From contig PALS01000048.1 in NCBI GenBank assembly GCA_002706615.1, positions 1 through 15,648 on the forward strand: a stretch of 15,648 nucleotides of DNA, given 5' to 3'. A model generated the notes under the pieces. The model did no database searches. It saw nothing but the letters and a program-made list of their open reading frames with translations, and had not been told where the DNA came from. The position numbers and the translations under genes are program-made. This document shows, piece by piece, positions 6,908 through 14,866 of the stretch (positions are counted from its first letter, which is position 1; every line of letters begins with the position of its first letter). This DNA comes from Methanobacteriota archaeon (lineage in GTDB: Archaea > Thermoplasmatota > Poseidoniia > Poseidoniales > Poseidoniaceae).

Positions 6908-8053
6908 ATGATTGAGACAACGAGGCGAGTTTGGGCGGAAATTGACCTGGAGGCGTTTAAAAAAAATCTCGCTGTTGTAAGTGAGCTTAGTCCTAACTCA
7001 AAAATTTTCCCTGTCGTGAAATCTAATGCATACGGGCATGGTGTTGAGCAGATTGCGAAATCGGCACTTGAATCACCAGCAAGGGTTACTGGTTTTGCAG
7101 TCGCAACGATTCAAGAGGCAATCGAGCTACATGGTCTAAAATTAGGTCGACCAATTTTGTTGATGAATGGATTTGTGAACAGGGAAGAGCTTCGTTTGTG
7201 TATGGAGTTGAATGTAGAGCCAGTTATACATGCATATTACCAAGTTGAAATAGCACTTGAGTTGATGAGTTTAAAGCCAATGGATGGGGCCGCTCGCTTC
7301 TGGGTAAAGATGAATTCTGGTATGAATCGACTCGGCATGTCGGCTGAAGATTGCAAGAAAGCCCTTTTTTCATTCAAATCAATACCAAGTCTTGAAATAG
7401 TTTTCATGACGCACCTTGCTTACGCTGACGACATGGATAATCCAAAATCTCTTTCCTTTACGGATAAGCAGCTCAGTCGTTTTATGCAAGCCGAAGAAGC
7501 AGTTGCGCAAGAATTCGATAATAAATTAGAGGTCAGCATTTCGGCCTCAGCTGGTATATTAACGGTGCCTCGGGCTCATCGAGATTACGTGAGGCCTGGT
7601 GTCATGCTTTATGGTAGTTCACCCCTTGCTAAAAGAGACGGGCAAGATCTTGGGCTTCATTCAGTTATGACGCTGTCTTCTCGATTGATATCGATAAACA
7701 AGGTTTTAGCTGGTGAAGCTATCGGATACAACGCAACTTTTGTCTGCGACAGAGATATGCGAGTGGGAACCGTTTCAATAGGCTATGGGGATGGATATCC
7801 CCGCTCCGCTGGAAACGGGACACCAGTTCTCGTTAAGACTTCGTCTCGGGTAATTAGAACGCAGGTTATAGGGCGTGTTTCAATGGACATGATTACCATC
7901 GATCTATCAGAGATACAAGATGCTCAAATAGATGATGAGGTAGTGCTATGGGGTCGAGAACTCGGCGCTGATGAAGTCGCAGCCAATGCAGATACAATTG
8001 CGTATGAACTGTTCTGCAAAGTTACTAGGCGTGTGCCTCTGACTTATGTATAG
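6908..8053 (+). CDS. alr: Alanine racemase
   Basis: PLP-dependent fold-III enzyme that interconverts L- and D-alanine in the cytoplasm, supplying D-Ala for peptidoglycan. 381 residues, normal for the family. The PLP-binding Lys38 lies in VVKSNAYGHG near the barrel start. The second catalytic base, Tyr274, lies in AIGYNATF. Other family features are KMNSGMNRLG (134-143), the phosphate-binding-side motif RPGVMLYG (229-236), VSIGYGDGYPR and VIGRVSMDMI. Start: ATG with GAGGAAGG about 11 nt upstream and GGAAGAG directly adjacent. It lies 20 bp after dnaB and is likely co-transcribed. Chromosomal position next to dnaB favours the biosynthetic alr over a catabolic dadX. Confidence 0.96.
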   Translation: MIETTRRVWAEIDLEAFKKNLAVVSELSPNSKIFPVVKSNAYGHGVEQIAKSALESPARVTGFAVATIQEAIELHGLKLGRPILLMNGFVNREELRLCMELNVEPVIHAYYQVEIALELMSLKPMDGAARFWVKMNSGMNRLGMSAEDCKKALFSFKSIPSLEIVFMTHLAYADDMDNPKSLSFTDKQLSRFMQAEEAVAQEFDNKLEVSISASAGILTVPRAHRDYVRPGVMLYGSSPLAKRDGQDLGLHSVMTLSSRLISINKVLAGEAIGYNATFVCDRDMRVGTVSIGYGDGYPRSAGNGTPVLVKTSSRVIRTQVIGRVSMDMITIDLSEIQDAQIDDEVVLWGRELGADEVAANADTIAYELFCKVTRRVPLTYV

Positions 8054-8097
8054 CAGGAAATTCATAATAGGTTCAGTCGGTCCGTTGCGGATAAATC

Positions 8098-9474
8098 ATG
8101 GCTAAATCTAAAATAGCATATGTCTGTAATGATTGCGGAGCTGAGTATGGGCAGTGGCAAGGGCAATGTTCGGCGTGTAAAGCATGGAATACTTTGTCAA
8201 AGGTTCAGCTCGGGAAGTCTTCTTCATCGCCAGCAACAAGCGCAGACTTTCGTCGAGATGGTTACGCCGGGGCAACGTCAGATGTTCAAACACTTGCAAA
8301 CATCGACCTTGATGCATTACCACGATACTCAAGTTCTATCGGCGAGTTAGACAGGGTTCTGGGTGGCGGCCTAGTTCCGGGCTCGGTTATCTTAGTTGGA
8401 GGTAATCCAGGTGCTGGAAAGAGCACGGTTCTGCTGCAGATCATGTGTAATTTATCTGCGACGGGCAAGAAGGCGCTTTACGTCACTGGCGAGGAGTCTC
8501 TTCAACAAGTTGGAATGAGGGCTAAACGCCTTAAACTTCCAGAACAGCATTTAAAGATGTTTGCAGAAACCAACGTAGAAAAAATATGTGAAGCGGCTCA
8601 GGAACATAAACCCGAAATTTTCGTAGTAGATTCAATTCAAGTGATGCACAGTTCGGAAGTGCCATCTGCCCCAGGCAGTGTTTCCCAGGTGAGAGAGAGC
8701 GCCGCCTATTTGATTCAATATGCAAAGCAGACTAATACGGTTTTGATTTTGGTGGGGCATGTGACCAAGGAAGGGAATCTAGCCGGGCCTAAAGTGCTAG
8801 AGCATATGATAGATTGTTTTGTGATGCTTGAAGGTGGGAGTGAGACTAAGTATCGAATTTTAAGAGGTCAAAAAAACCGATTCGGTGCTGTGAATGAGAT
8901 TGGTGTTTTTGCCATGACAGAACAGGGCTTACTTGAAGTTAAAAACCCATCGGCAATTTTCCTTGCTAGAGAGGAGGAAGACTCCCCAGGATCTTTGGTG
9001 ATGGTGCTTTGGGAAGGCACTCGCCCTCTTTTGGTTGAAATCCAAGCTTTAGTCGATTCGAGCCCATTAGGAAATCCACGAAGGGTCACTGTCGGGCTAG
9101 AACAAAATCGATTAGCGATGTTGTTAGCGGTGCTCCATAGGCATGGGGGGCTGTATATGTCTGATCAGGATGTGTTTGTAAATGTTGTTGGTGGAGTAAA
9201 AGTCTCGGAGACGAGCGCTGATTTGGCGCTATTGCTCGCAATTGTCTCGAGTTTTAGGGACTTTCCGTTACCTAAAGATCTGGTGGTTTTTGGTGAAATA
9301 GGACTCGCTGGGGAGATAAGGCCCGTTCCAGGGGGGCAGGAGCGTATAATTGAAGCTGCAAAGCATGGCTTTAGAAAGGCCATAGTTCCGCGCGCTAATG
9401 TGCCAAAAAATGCGCCAGATGGACTCGAGGTTATTGGTGTTAGCAAGCTAACGCAAGCACTCGAGGCAATTTAG
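8098..9474 (+). CDS. radA: DNA repair/recombination ATPase RadA (Sms)
   Basis: RecA-like ATPase that promotes branch migration in homologous recombination and repair. 458 residues (E. coli RadA has 460). The N-terminal C4 zinc finger uses Cys10, Cys13, Cys24 and Cys27. Walker A is GGNPGAGKST at 101-110 and Walker B lies around IFVVDSIQ (174-181). The RadA-specific KNRFG motif is at 259-263. The C-terminal Lon-protease-like domain covers about 285-458 (GGVKVSETSADLALLLAI, GEIGLAGEIRPVPGG). The ATG is fixed by the conserved MAKSKIAYVCNDCG start; only a weak GCGGA precedes it. It lies 44 bp after alr and is the last gene before a convergent minus-strand gene. No clear intrinsic terminator is seen in 9475-9521. 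Confidence 0.97.
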   Translation: MAKSKIAYVCNDCGAEYGQWQGQCSACKAWNTLSKVQLGKSSSSPATSADFRRDGYAGATSDVQTLANIDLDALPRYSSSIGELDRVLGGGLVPGSVILVGGNPGAGKSTVLLQIMCNLSATGKKALYVTGEESLQQVGMRAKRLKLPEQHLKMFAETNVEKICEAAQEHKPEIFVVDSIQVMHSSEVPSAPGSVSQVRESAAYLIQYAKQTNTVLILVGHVTKEGNLAGPKVLEHMIDCFVMLEGGSETKYRILRGQKNRFGAVNEIGVFAMTEQGLLEVKNPSAIFLAREEEDSPGSLVMVLWEGTRPLLVEIQALVDSSPLGNPRRVTVGLEQNRLAMLLAVLHRHGGLYMSDQDVFVNVVGGVKVSETSADLALLLAIVSSFRDFPLPKDLVVFGEIGLAGEIRPVPGGQERIIEAAKHGFRKAIVPRANVPKNAPDGLEVIGVSKLTQALEAI

Positions 9475-9521
9475 CAGGCATAGTTTCAGTTAGCGAGAGG
9501 CCAAAGCAATCTACTTTTACC

Positions 9522-10895
9522 TTAAGCTGGGGCTCGGTCGAAGTCCTGTTTTATGGTTTTTAAACAACAATAGTAATGGAATGCGCACCAAATATTTACG
9601 AGTATTGTTATTGATAAAGCATATCGCAACCCATTATTACCGAACTCGGGGGTTAGATAATCGCTGACGAACCCAGTAAGCATTGGGCCAAAACCTAAGC
9701 CGATCAGGTTTAACATGAAGAGTAAAATTGCCGATGCCATCGCGCGCATTCGAATTCCCACTAAGAAGTGGTTAGCTGCCAAACAAGGTGCCAGATACCA
9801 TCCTCCAAAGAATGTAGGAATAAAATAGGCGTAAACTGCGATGTAGCCATTAGGCATCAACAGGAAAGTATTTAAAGCAAATGGAATAGCAATAATGGTT
9901 GAGGCAAGAGGGATTAAAATATACCAGCTTCGATTTTTTGTTTTCTTTACCATATAGTCTGCCGACCAACCGCCAAATAAAGTTCCCGATAAGCCGGCAA
10001 TACCTGCTATCAGTCCATAATACCAGCCAATATCAAGTATCGGCATGCCGTGTACCCTTCCCAAAAAGAGAGGCATAAAGTTGCCTATCCCGTAAGTGAC
10101 GAACGCATGCAGTGCGCATGCGAGAGAAAGATGCCTAAAAGATTTGCGATCCCACAAGAATCTTACAACACTAGAAAACCCCGGGGGTTGGACATCAGGT
10201 CGAGATTCTGCCATTCCTCTGGGTGGTTCTTTTACCACTAGTCGAACCAACAGGGCGAGAAGAACACCAGGTAAGCCGACTACTACAAAAGCGGTGCGCC
10301 AATCGAAGTACTCTACTAGATAAGCGCCTCCAACGGTGCCTACTAGGATTCCCCCGTATACACCGAGGGAGTATATCGAGAGCGCCGTCGCCCGCTGCTC
10401 GGCTGGAAAAATATCGGATACAATTGAGTGAGAGGGTGGAGAGCCGCCCGCCTCACCGATGCCTACACCAAATCGTGCAAGGAATAATTGGGCGAAGTTT
10501 TGTGCGAGGCCGCAAAGCGCGGTCATGACACTCCATATTGCAGCTGAAATCGCAATTATGTTTCGTCGATTACTAATGTCTGCCCACCTTGCTATGGGAA
10601 TGCTTAGAGTTGTGTAGATGAATGCGAATGCCAAACCAGATAACATTCCAAATTGGCCATCAGATATCTGTAGATCGTCGATGATATATTGTGCTAATAC
10701 ATTAATAACCTGGCGGTCAACAAAGTTAGAGACGTAGACTGCAGTAAGAATGCCGAGAACAAGATATCGATAATACGGGCTTTTGTAGGATTCAATGACT
10801 TTATCAGTCTTTTTAGACGATGCTGATAACTTGTTTCCTTGCATCGTTGAATCGTCATTGAGAGCAGATGAAACCCTGTTTTGTTCTGAAGTCAC
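9522..10895 (-). CDS. MFS transporter, Spinster-like
   Basis: Inner-membrane secondary transporter of the major facilitator superfamily, 457 residues with about 12 hydrophobic segments between residues 43 and 445. An MFS motif-A-like loop, ARWADISNRR (102-111), lies between TM2 and TM3. FVDRQVINVL in TM1 and GVGIGEAGGSPPSHSIVSD (about 143-161) in TM4-5 recall the Spinster-like MFS branch common in marine proteobacteria. Substrate cannot be predicted. The start is taken as GTG at 10895, with AAGG 8 nt upstream on its strand. An ATG 17 codons downstream lacks a ribosome site and would remove only the hydrophilic N-terminus. The upstream neighbour on the same strand is the SnoaL-like gene, 75 bp away. 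The gene runs convergent to radA. Confidence 0.9.
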   Translation of the reverse strand: MTSEQNRVSSALNDDSTMQGNKLSASSKKTDKVIESYKSPYYRYLVLGILTAVYVSNFVDRQVINVLAQYIIDDLQISDGQFGMLSGLAFAFIYTTLSIPIARWADISNRRNIIAISAAIWSVMTALCGLAQNFAQLFLARFGVGIGEAGGSPPSHSIVSDIFPAEQRATALSIYSLGVYGGILVGTVGGAYLVEYFDWRTAFVVVGLPGVLLALLVRLVVKEPPRGMAESRPDVQPPGFSSVVRFLWDRKSFRHLSLACALHAFVTYGIGNFMPLFLGRVHGMPILDIGWYYGLIAGIAGLSGTLFGGWSADYMVKKTKNRSWYILIPLASTIIAIPFALNTFLLMPNGYIAVYAYFIPTFFGGWYLAPCLAANHFLVGIRMRAMASAILLFMLNLIGLGFGPMLTGFVSDYLTPEFGNNGLRYALSITILVNIWCAFHYYCCLKTIKQDFDRAPA

Positions 10896-10919
10896 AACTT
10901 TTGCCTTTTTGATATATTC

Positions 10920-10947
10920 AAAATAATGGTAAGAGATAATTTGACAA
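10920..10947 (-). promoter_or_regulatory. Candidate promoter for the MFS gene
   Basis: On the minus strand, TTGTCA (10947-10942) and TATTTT (10925-10920) are spaced by 16 bp, ending about 25 nt before the GTG start. The -35 is strong and the -10 partial. If real, the MFS gene could be transcribed independently of the SnoaL-like gene. Confidence 0.3.
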
Positions 10948-10970
10948 GCGGCACAGTTGCGTCGTCCCGG

Positions 10971-11501
10971 TTATTTCCCGCCAACGTCTACCTTTAGAAT
11001 ACGCTTACTTATCCGCCAACCCTGCGCTGTTTTCCTCCAAGTATTCCGATAATAGCCTGAACTTCTTATGAATGCAGAGGAATCATTTACAGTTTGATGA
11101 GTAATCAAAGCCATATTCTCGGTGATAGCGGTTGTTTCAGTTAATTCAATAAATACGATGCCGGAGAAATGGTGGCGAGACTGTCTGTCGGCCAACCTCC
11201 CTTCATGGGCGGTTTTAGCATAATCAAAAATAGCGTCTTTGCCTTTTATCGTGGCACTTTCAATTCTTTCACCGTTGCCCCATCGCTCCAAGATTCCATC
11301 TTGGGTAAAGATCTCTGCAAAGCCTGCAGAATCTTTACTGTCCCATCGGTAAGAATACTGAGTCAAGATATCTACAATCGCGGCTCGATTTAATAAGTCG
11401 CCGACCTCGTCAGCAGAAACTGTCGGAAGTGTAGCAAAAAACAAAATAGCCGAAAAAGCCCCGAGCGTGAAAGGTCGAAGAATTATTCTTGGTCTTATCA
11501 T
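10971..11501 (-). CDS. Exported SnoaL/NTF2-like protein
   Basis: Predicted periplasmic protein of 176 residues. Residues 1-30 form a signal peptide (basic MIRPRIILRP, hydrophobic core to about 26, likely cleavage VSA|DE). The mature part has the SnoaL-type opening NRAAIVDILTQYSYRWDSKDSAGFA..FTQDG (about 38-68) and a conserved-type HHFSG at 110-114. It closes with GYYRNTWRKTAQGWRISKR, typical of the last strands of the NTF2-like fold. Members of this fold include isomerases, dehydratases and ligand binders; no catalytic assignment is possible here. Start: ATG with GGAG 9 nt upstream on the minus strand. The MFS gene follows on the same strand. Confidence 0.82.
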   Translation of the reverse strand: MIRPRIILRPFTLGAFSAILFFATLPTVSADEVGDLLNRAAIVDILTQYSYRWDSKDSAGFAEIFTQDGILERWGNGERIESATIKGKDAIFDYAKTAHEGRLADRQSRHHFSGIVFIELTETTAITENMALITHQTVNDSSAFIRSSGYYRNTWRKTAQGWRISKRILKVDVGGK

Positions 11502-11530
11502 TCGAGCGATCTCCTAATTCTGGTAACACA

Positions 11531-11544
11531 GCATATAACTATGC
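11531..11544. repeat. Short palindrome upstream of the SnoaL-like gene
   Basis: GCATA-TAAC-TATGC is a perfect five-base inverted repeat with a four-base spacer, lying 29 bp upstream of the SnoaL-like start. It could be a small operator half-site pair or chance in AT-rich DNA. Confidence 0.3.
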
Positions 11545-11711
11545 GGCTATTAACTAAACGGATTCCCTTGTATACCTATCAGAAACTCTATCATACTGGT
11601 TTAGCACTAAGTTTTAACATGCTTGACAAGAGATCGTACAGAGTAATTGGCTTTATTGGGATTATCGTCTCTGAATCGTTGGAAGTACCTGAAGTCAAAT
11701 CTAGTGAACTC

Positions 11712-11740
11712 TTGGTCATTTAACGTACTATCTATATACT
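11712..11740 (+). promoter_or_regulatory. Candidate sigma70 promoter for tcyP
   Basis: TTGGTC (11712-11717) and TATACT (11735-11740) are separated by 17 bp. The -10 matches consensus at five of six positions; the -35 is weaker. The predicted start near 11747 would give a leader of about 90 nt and places the palindrome at 11752-11763 just downstream of +1, a position suited to repression. Confidence 0.4.
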
Positions 11741-11751
11741 GGGAGTAAGGT

Positions 11752-11763
11752 TTAACTGGTTAA
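11752..11763. promoter_or_regulatory. Palindromic operator candidate upstream of tcyP
   Basis: TTAAC-TG-GTTAA is a perfect five-base inverted repeat around a two-base centre. A third related TTTAACT copy follows at 11764-11770. The spacing relative to the promoter candidate suggests a regulator-binding site; the regulator is unknown and none is encoded in the window. Confidence 0.35.
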
Positions 11764-11838
11764 TTTAACTAGATAAAAGTTTATAGAAAATCAACACCAG
11801 AACAAGAACGTTCCTACAATTAAAAAGGAGGCAAAAAA

Positions 11839-13224
11839 ATGTCTTTCCTCACAATTTTCAATCTCGTGATATTTACTGGCTTGCTAAGTTTTATCTTCCA
11901 ACTTAGTAAGAGAGAAATTGGACTCTCAAAACTTGTGCTAGTGGGGCTCCTAATTGGCACGGTCTTTGGGGCATATCTTCAAATATTTTTTGGGACCGAC
12001 CATCGTGTATCCCATGAAACGATTGAATGGACGAATATTGTTGCAAATTCATTTGTTAACTTACTGCGCATGATTATCATACCTTTGATTTTAGTCACCA
12101 TGATCGCGGCAGTTCTGAAGGTGGACGAAATAAAATCGTTGGGTAGGATTGGGGGGTCGGTGGTTGGCATTCTCGTTTTTACAACTATGATAGCGGCTTT
12201 GGTCGGAATCTTTATGGCTTCAATCACTGGTCTTGACGCGACAGAATTCAACCTGGGTGAGCGGGAAGCGGCTCGCGCAGAGATTCTGGAGTCACGGCAG
12301 GATAGTGTTGCCGATCTGAGTATCCCGGAATTACTCACTAGCATGGTATCTACGAATATTTTCAGAGATCTAAGTCAGTCCAGAAGTATTTCAATTATCG
12401 CAGTAGTCATTTTTGGTTTATTGTTTGGAATAGCGGCTTTACTTGTCAGTCAGGAGGACTCTAGACATAAGGAGCGTATATTTAGCTTTATAGAAACCAG
12501 TCAAGCGGTCGTGATGAGATTGGTAAAAATAGTCATGGGTCTTACACCGTATGGGGTGCTAGCACTTATGACAAGGGTCATGTCTACCTCAGACTTTAAT
12601 GCGATTCTAACACTGATAAATTTTGTGGTGGCATCCTACATTGCAATTGCCATTATGTTCGCTGTCCATTCACTCATGATCTTGATGCTTGGTGTAAATA
12701 TTCGCTCATACTTTAAGAAGGTTTGGCCGGTGCTCACCTTCGCATTCGTGACAAGAAGTTCTGCCGCGACAATCCCGTTAACTATCAGGGCCCAGATTGA
12801 AGAGCTGAAAATTCCGGCACCAATAGCAAACATCGCTGCGTCTTTCGGCGCAACGATAGGACAAAACGGTTGTGCTGGCGTTTATCCGGCTATGCTCGCG
12901 ATTATGGTTGCCCCGAGTGTTGGTGTTGAGGTCGATTTATCATTTATCGCCTACTTAGTACTAGTAATTGCTATTGGCTCGTTCGGTATAGCTGGCGTAG
13001 GAGGCGGAGCCACCAATGCAGCACTAGTCGTTCTGCCATTGATGGGATTACCCGTAACCGTCGCGGCACTTTTGATTACAGTCGAACCTATGATTGATAT
13101 GGCGCGGACAGCATTAAACGTGAACGGCGCAATAGCAACTGGAATGGTCACGTCACGCTTTCTGGAAGAAAAAAAGGAGAGTCCAGAAAAATTGGTTGTC
13201 GAGCAGACAATAGAAGAAGGGTAA
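11839..13224 (+). CDS. tcyP: L-cystine:cation symporter, TcyP/YdjN type
   Basis: Inner-membrane symporter of the dicarboxylate/amino acid:cation family (SDF), 461 residues. It resembles E. coli YdjN/TcyP along its whole length, as far as I recall that sequence. Shared segments include VWPVLTFAF and SSAATIPL in the HP1 hairpin (about 305-323). The subfamily-specific GATIGQNGCAGVYPAMLA (about 337-354) replaces the usual NMDGT of glutamate/dicarboxylate carriers. AGVGGGAT follows in HP2 (about 385-392), then VEPMIDMARTALNVNG (415-430), whose Asp and Arg normally contact substrate. Known TcyP proteins import L-cystine. Start: ATG with a full AAGGAGG 7 nt upstream, the best ribosome site in the window. 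A RidA-like gene follows 54 bp later. Substrate confidence is lower than family confidence. Confidence 0.88.
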   Translation: MSFLTIFNLVIFTGLLSFIFQLSKREIGLSKLVLVGLLIGTVFGAYLQIFFGTDHRVSHETIEWTNIVANSFVNLLRMIIIPLILVTMIAAVLKVDEIKSLGRIGGSVVGILVFTTMIAALVGIFMASITGLDATEFNLGEREAARAEILESRQDSVADLSIPELLTSMVSTNIFRDLSQSRSISIIAVVIFGLLFGIAALLVSQEDSRHKERIFSFIETSQAVVMRLVKIVMGLTPYGVLALMTRVMSTSDFNAILTLINFVVASYIAIAIMFAVHSLMILMLGVNIRSYFKKVWPVLTFAFVTRSSAATIPLTIRAQIEELKIPAPIANIAASFGATIGQNGCAGVYPAMLAIMVAPSVGVEVDLSFIAYLVLVIAIGSFGIAGVGGGATNAALVVLPLMGLPVTVAALLITVEPMIDMARTALNVNGAIATGMVTSRFLEEKKESPEKLVVEQTIEEG

Positions 13225-13278
13225 CGTAAACACTTAAACTGAAGAACAGTCAAACGCATGAATAAGAGGTAGAGGTCT

Positions 13279-13746
13279 ATGAGTTTTTATAAACAGGTCG
13301 CTTGTATCGCGATAATATTATGCGGTAATTTTTTCGTAAATATCAGCGCGCAAGAAATCACCAGGAACAATGAAGGCACGTATTTTTATACAAGTATAAC
13401 TATCCCTCCCGGCGCGGAGACAATGTATCTGAGCGGCTCTGGCGCTCAGGCTCTAGACGATGGATCTTGGGGTGATATGAGGCAACAAACGATAGATACT
13501 TTTTCAAGGTTTAAACAAACTTTGGAAGACCAAGGCTGGTCGATGGGGGATATAGTTCAGGTCAGAGCTTTTGCTGTTGCTGGGGATGGCGGGTTAGATT
13601 TTGCTGGCTTTAACGCGGGATACTCTGAGTTTTTTGGTACTGCGGCTAACCCTAATAAACCCGTTCGGTCTTTTGTTGAGATAAAAGATTTGGTTGTTGA
13701 TGGTTGGTTAGTCGAAATAGAAATCAGAGCTGCACGGATGCCTTAA
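13279..13746 (+). CDS. Exported RidA (YjgF/UK114) family protein
   Basis: 155-residue protein with a RidA fold and a signal peptide, so probably periplasmic. Residues 1-24 give the signal (hydrophobic core 7-20, likely cleavage ISA|QE). The mature part shows the family pattern: YLSGSGA (50-56), a Q..TIDTFSRFKQTLEDQGW helix (69-87), DIVQVRAFAV (91-100), FNAGYSEFF (111-119), then the signature KPVRSFVEI (127-135) and EIEIRAAR (146-153). Arg130 corresponds to the Arg of RidA that binds the imine/enamine carboxylate (E. coli Arg105). Cytoplasmic RidA hydrolyses 2-aminoacrylate and related imines; other family members have different or unknown roles. Two adjacent GAGGT copies precede the ATG (8 and 2 nt away). 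It lies between the cystine symporter and a TPR protein. Confidence 0.88.
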   Translation: MSFYKQVACIAIILCGNFFVNISAQEITRNNEGTYFYTSITIPPGAETMYLSGSGAQALDDGSWGDMRQQTIDTFSRFKQTLEDQGWSMGDIVQVRAFAVAGDGGLDFAGFNAGYSEFFGTAANPNKPVRSFVEIKDLVVDGWLVEIEIRAARMP

Positions 13747-13795
13747 AACCGACAAGTATCTCTAAGTTATGAATGCGTTTCACTCAGAGCGACAG

Positions 13796-14851
13796 ATGAA
13801 AAAGTTTTTTCTTAAACTAATATTAGGTCTTCTAGTCTCGTGCTTCTCTCTCGCGCAAAGCACTATTGAGATGGATGAGTTTAATGCTGCGTACTTTCAA
13901 TATGGTGAAGCCAAAGATACAAAACCAGATGTCGCCCGAGAAGCTGCGAGACGAGCTTATGAAATGGGAAAGGAGCTTTTTGGAGCCGAAAGCGAGAGAA
14001 GTGCAATGCTTGCTGTGAATTACGCCACTTTACTTGAAAATGAAACGGATGCTCGATACTACTTGGACGAAGCAGTCGAAACTTACCAATCTGTGTTTGG
14101 CTTCGATTCTGAAAGGATGATTGATCCGCTGATTAGCCTGGGGAGCAGATTGAGTGATAGGGAAAAATTCGATTTGTCAGAGGAATATTATTTAAGAGCC
14201 CTTCAACTCACAGAAAGGCACTTTGGCTTGGACTCAAGTAAAGCAGGCTATATCGAGTTGGAAATCGGAGCATTGCAGCTGAGAATTGGAAGATTAGACG
14301 CATCCTGGGAACATTTGCAGAAGGCCAGACAAACTCTCGCTAGTTATTCAGACGTTGGTTCAAGAAGTGGGTTAACTCGAGCTTATCTGCTTATTGGGGA
14401 ATATCACCTCGCGAGGCAAAATTATCGGGGTGCAATTGATCCCCTGTTGTTATCTCTGAGAGATTTTAATATATATCCTAGTGCTGATATTACGGTTCGC
14501 AATCATGTTGATTTGATTAGGGCGTATGAAAATTTAAATGAATCAGACAGCGCAACTGGCCACTGTCTCGCTATTGGTGCGACTAGACGTTTGTCACAGG
14601 ACGAAAATTTAAGGCCAGTCTTTCGAGCGCCGGTTTGGGGAATAAGCCAGAAGAGTTCCGGGGATCCAATAAGAGTGCATTTTACCGTTGACAAAGAAGG
14701 TTATGTCGTCAACCCACAAGTACCAGAGGAAATAGCGCAGACTGATCTGAGGGATGCGTTGATAGCTTCAATCATGCGATTTAGATTTGCTCCCAGGTTT
14801 GAAGACGGCGAGGCGGTGGAGAGTCCCAACCAGTATTATGATTTTCACTGA
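13796..14851 (+). CDS. Exported TPR protein with TonB-C-like C-terminus
   Basis: About 351 residues with a signal peptide (MKKFFLKLILGLLVSCFSLA, likely cleaved before QS). A series of helical tetratricopeptide-like units covers roughly residues 36-246; one clear unit contains FDLSEEYYLRALQLTERHFG. The C-terminal region (about 281-343) reads IRVHFTVDKEGYVVNPQVPE, then a DLRDALIASIMRFRFAPRF stretch, the usual pattern of TonB C-terminal domains. There is no membrane anchor besides the signal and no Pro-rich TonB linker, so it is unlikely to act as a classic TonB. Function unknown; such TPR/TonB-C proteins are often fused this way. An in-frame ATG at 13769 would add nine residues; neither start has a good ribosome site, and 13796 gives the cleaner signal peptide. 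It lies 49 bp after the RidA-like gene (22 bp with the upstream start). Confidence 0.8.
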   Translation: MKKFFLKLILGLLVSCFSLAQSTIEMDEFNAAYFQYGEAKDTKPDVAREAARRAYEMGKELFGAESERSAMLAVNYATLLENETDARYYLDEAVETYQSVFGFDSERMIDPLISLGSRLSDREKFDLSEEYYLRALQLTERHFGLDSSKAGYIELEIGALQLRIGRLDASWEHLQKARQTLASYSDVGSRSGLTRAYLLIGEYHLARQNYRGAIDPLLLSLRDFNIYPSADITVRNHVDLIRAYENLNESDSATGHCLAIGATRRLSQDENLRPVFRAPVWGISQKSSGDPIRVHFTVDKEGYVVNPQVPEEIAQTDLRDALIASIMRFRFAPRFEDGEAVESPNQYYDFH

Positions 14852-14866
14852 GATTAAATATACTTG

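Larger units (their letters stand above)
11502..11838. other. Divergent intergenic region, no convincing gene
   Basis: 337 bp between the minus-strand SnoaL-like gene and the plus-strand symporter gene. It is AT-rich. A 60-codon plus-strand open frame (11541-11723) has no ribosome site and no recognisable protein character. The region holds a promoter candidate for the symporter (11712-11740), two short palindromes (11531-11544 and 11752-11763), a perfect TTGACA at 11623-11628 without a good partner at the correct distance, and a minus-strand TATGAT (11595-11590) that could serve the SnoaL-like gene. Confidence 0.7.

Noticed and set aside
9475..9521. Expected bidirectional terminator between convergent radA and the MFS gene
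   Set aside because: I looked for a stem followed by a T-run on either strand and found none convincing; termination may be Rho-dependent or lie within the genes.
11541..11723. A 60-codon plus-strand open frame in the divergent intergenic region
   Set aside because: No ribosome site before its ATG, no recognisable domain or signal, and it overlaps promoter-like and palindromic elements. Its length is expected by chance.
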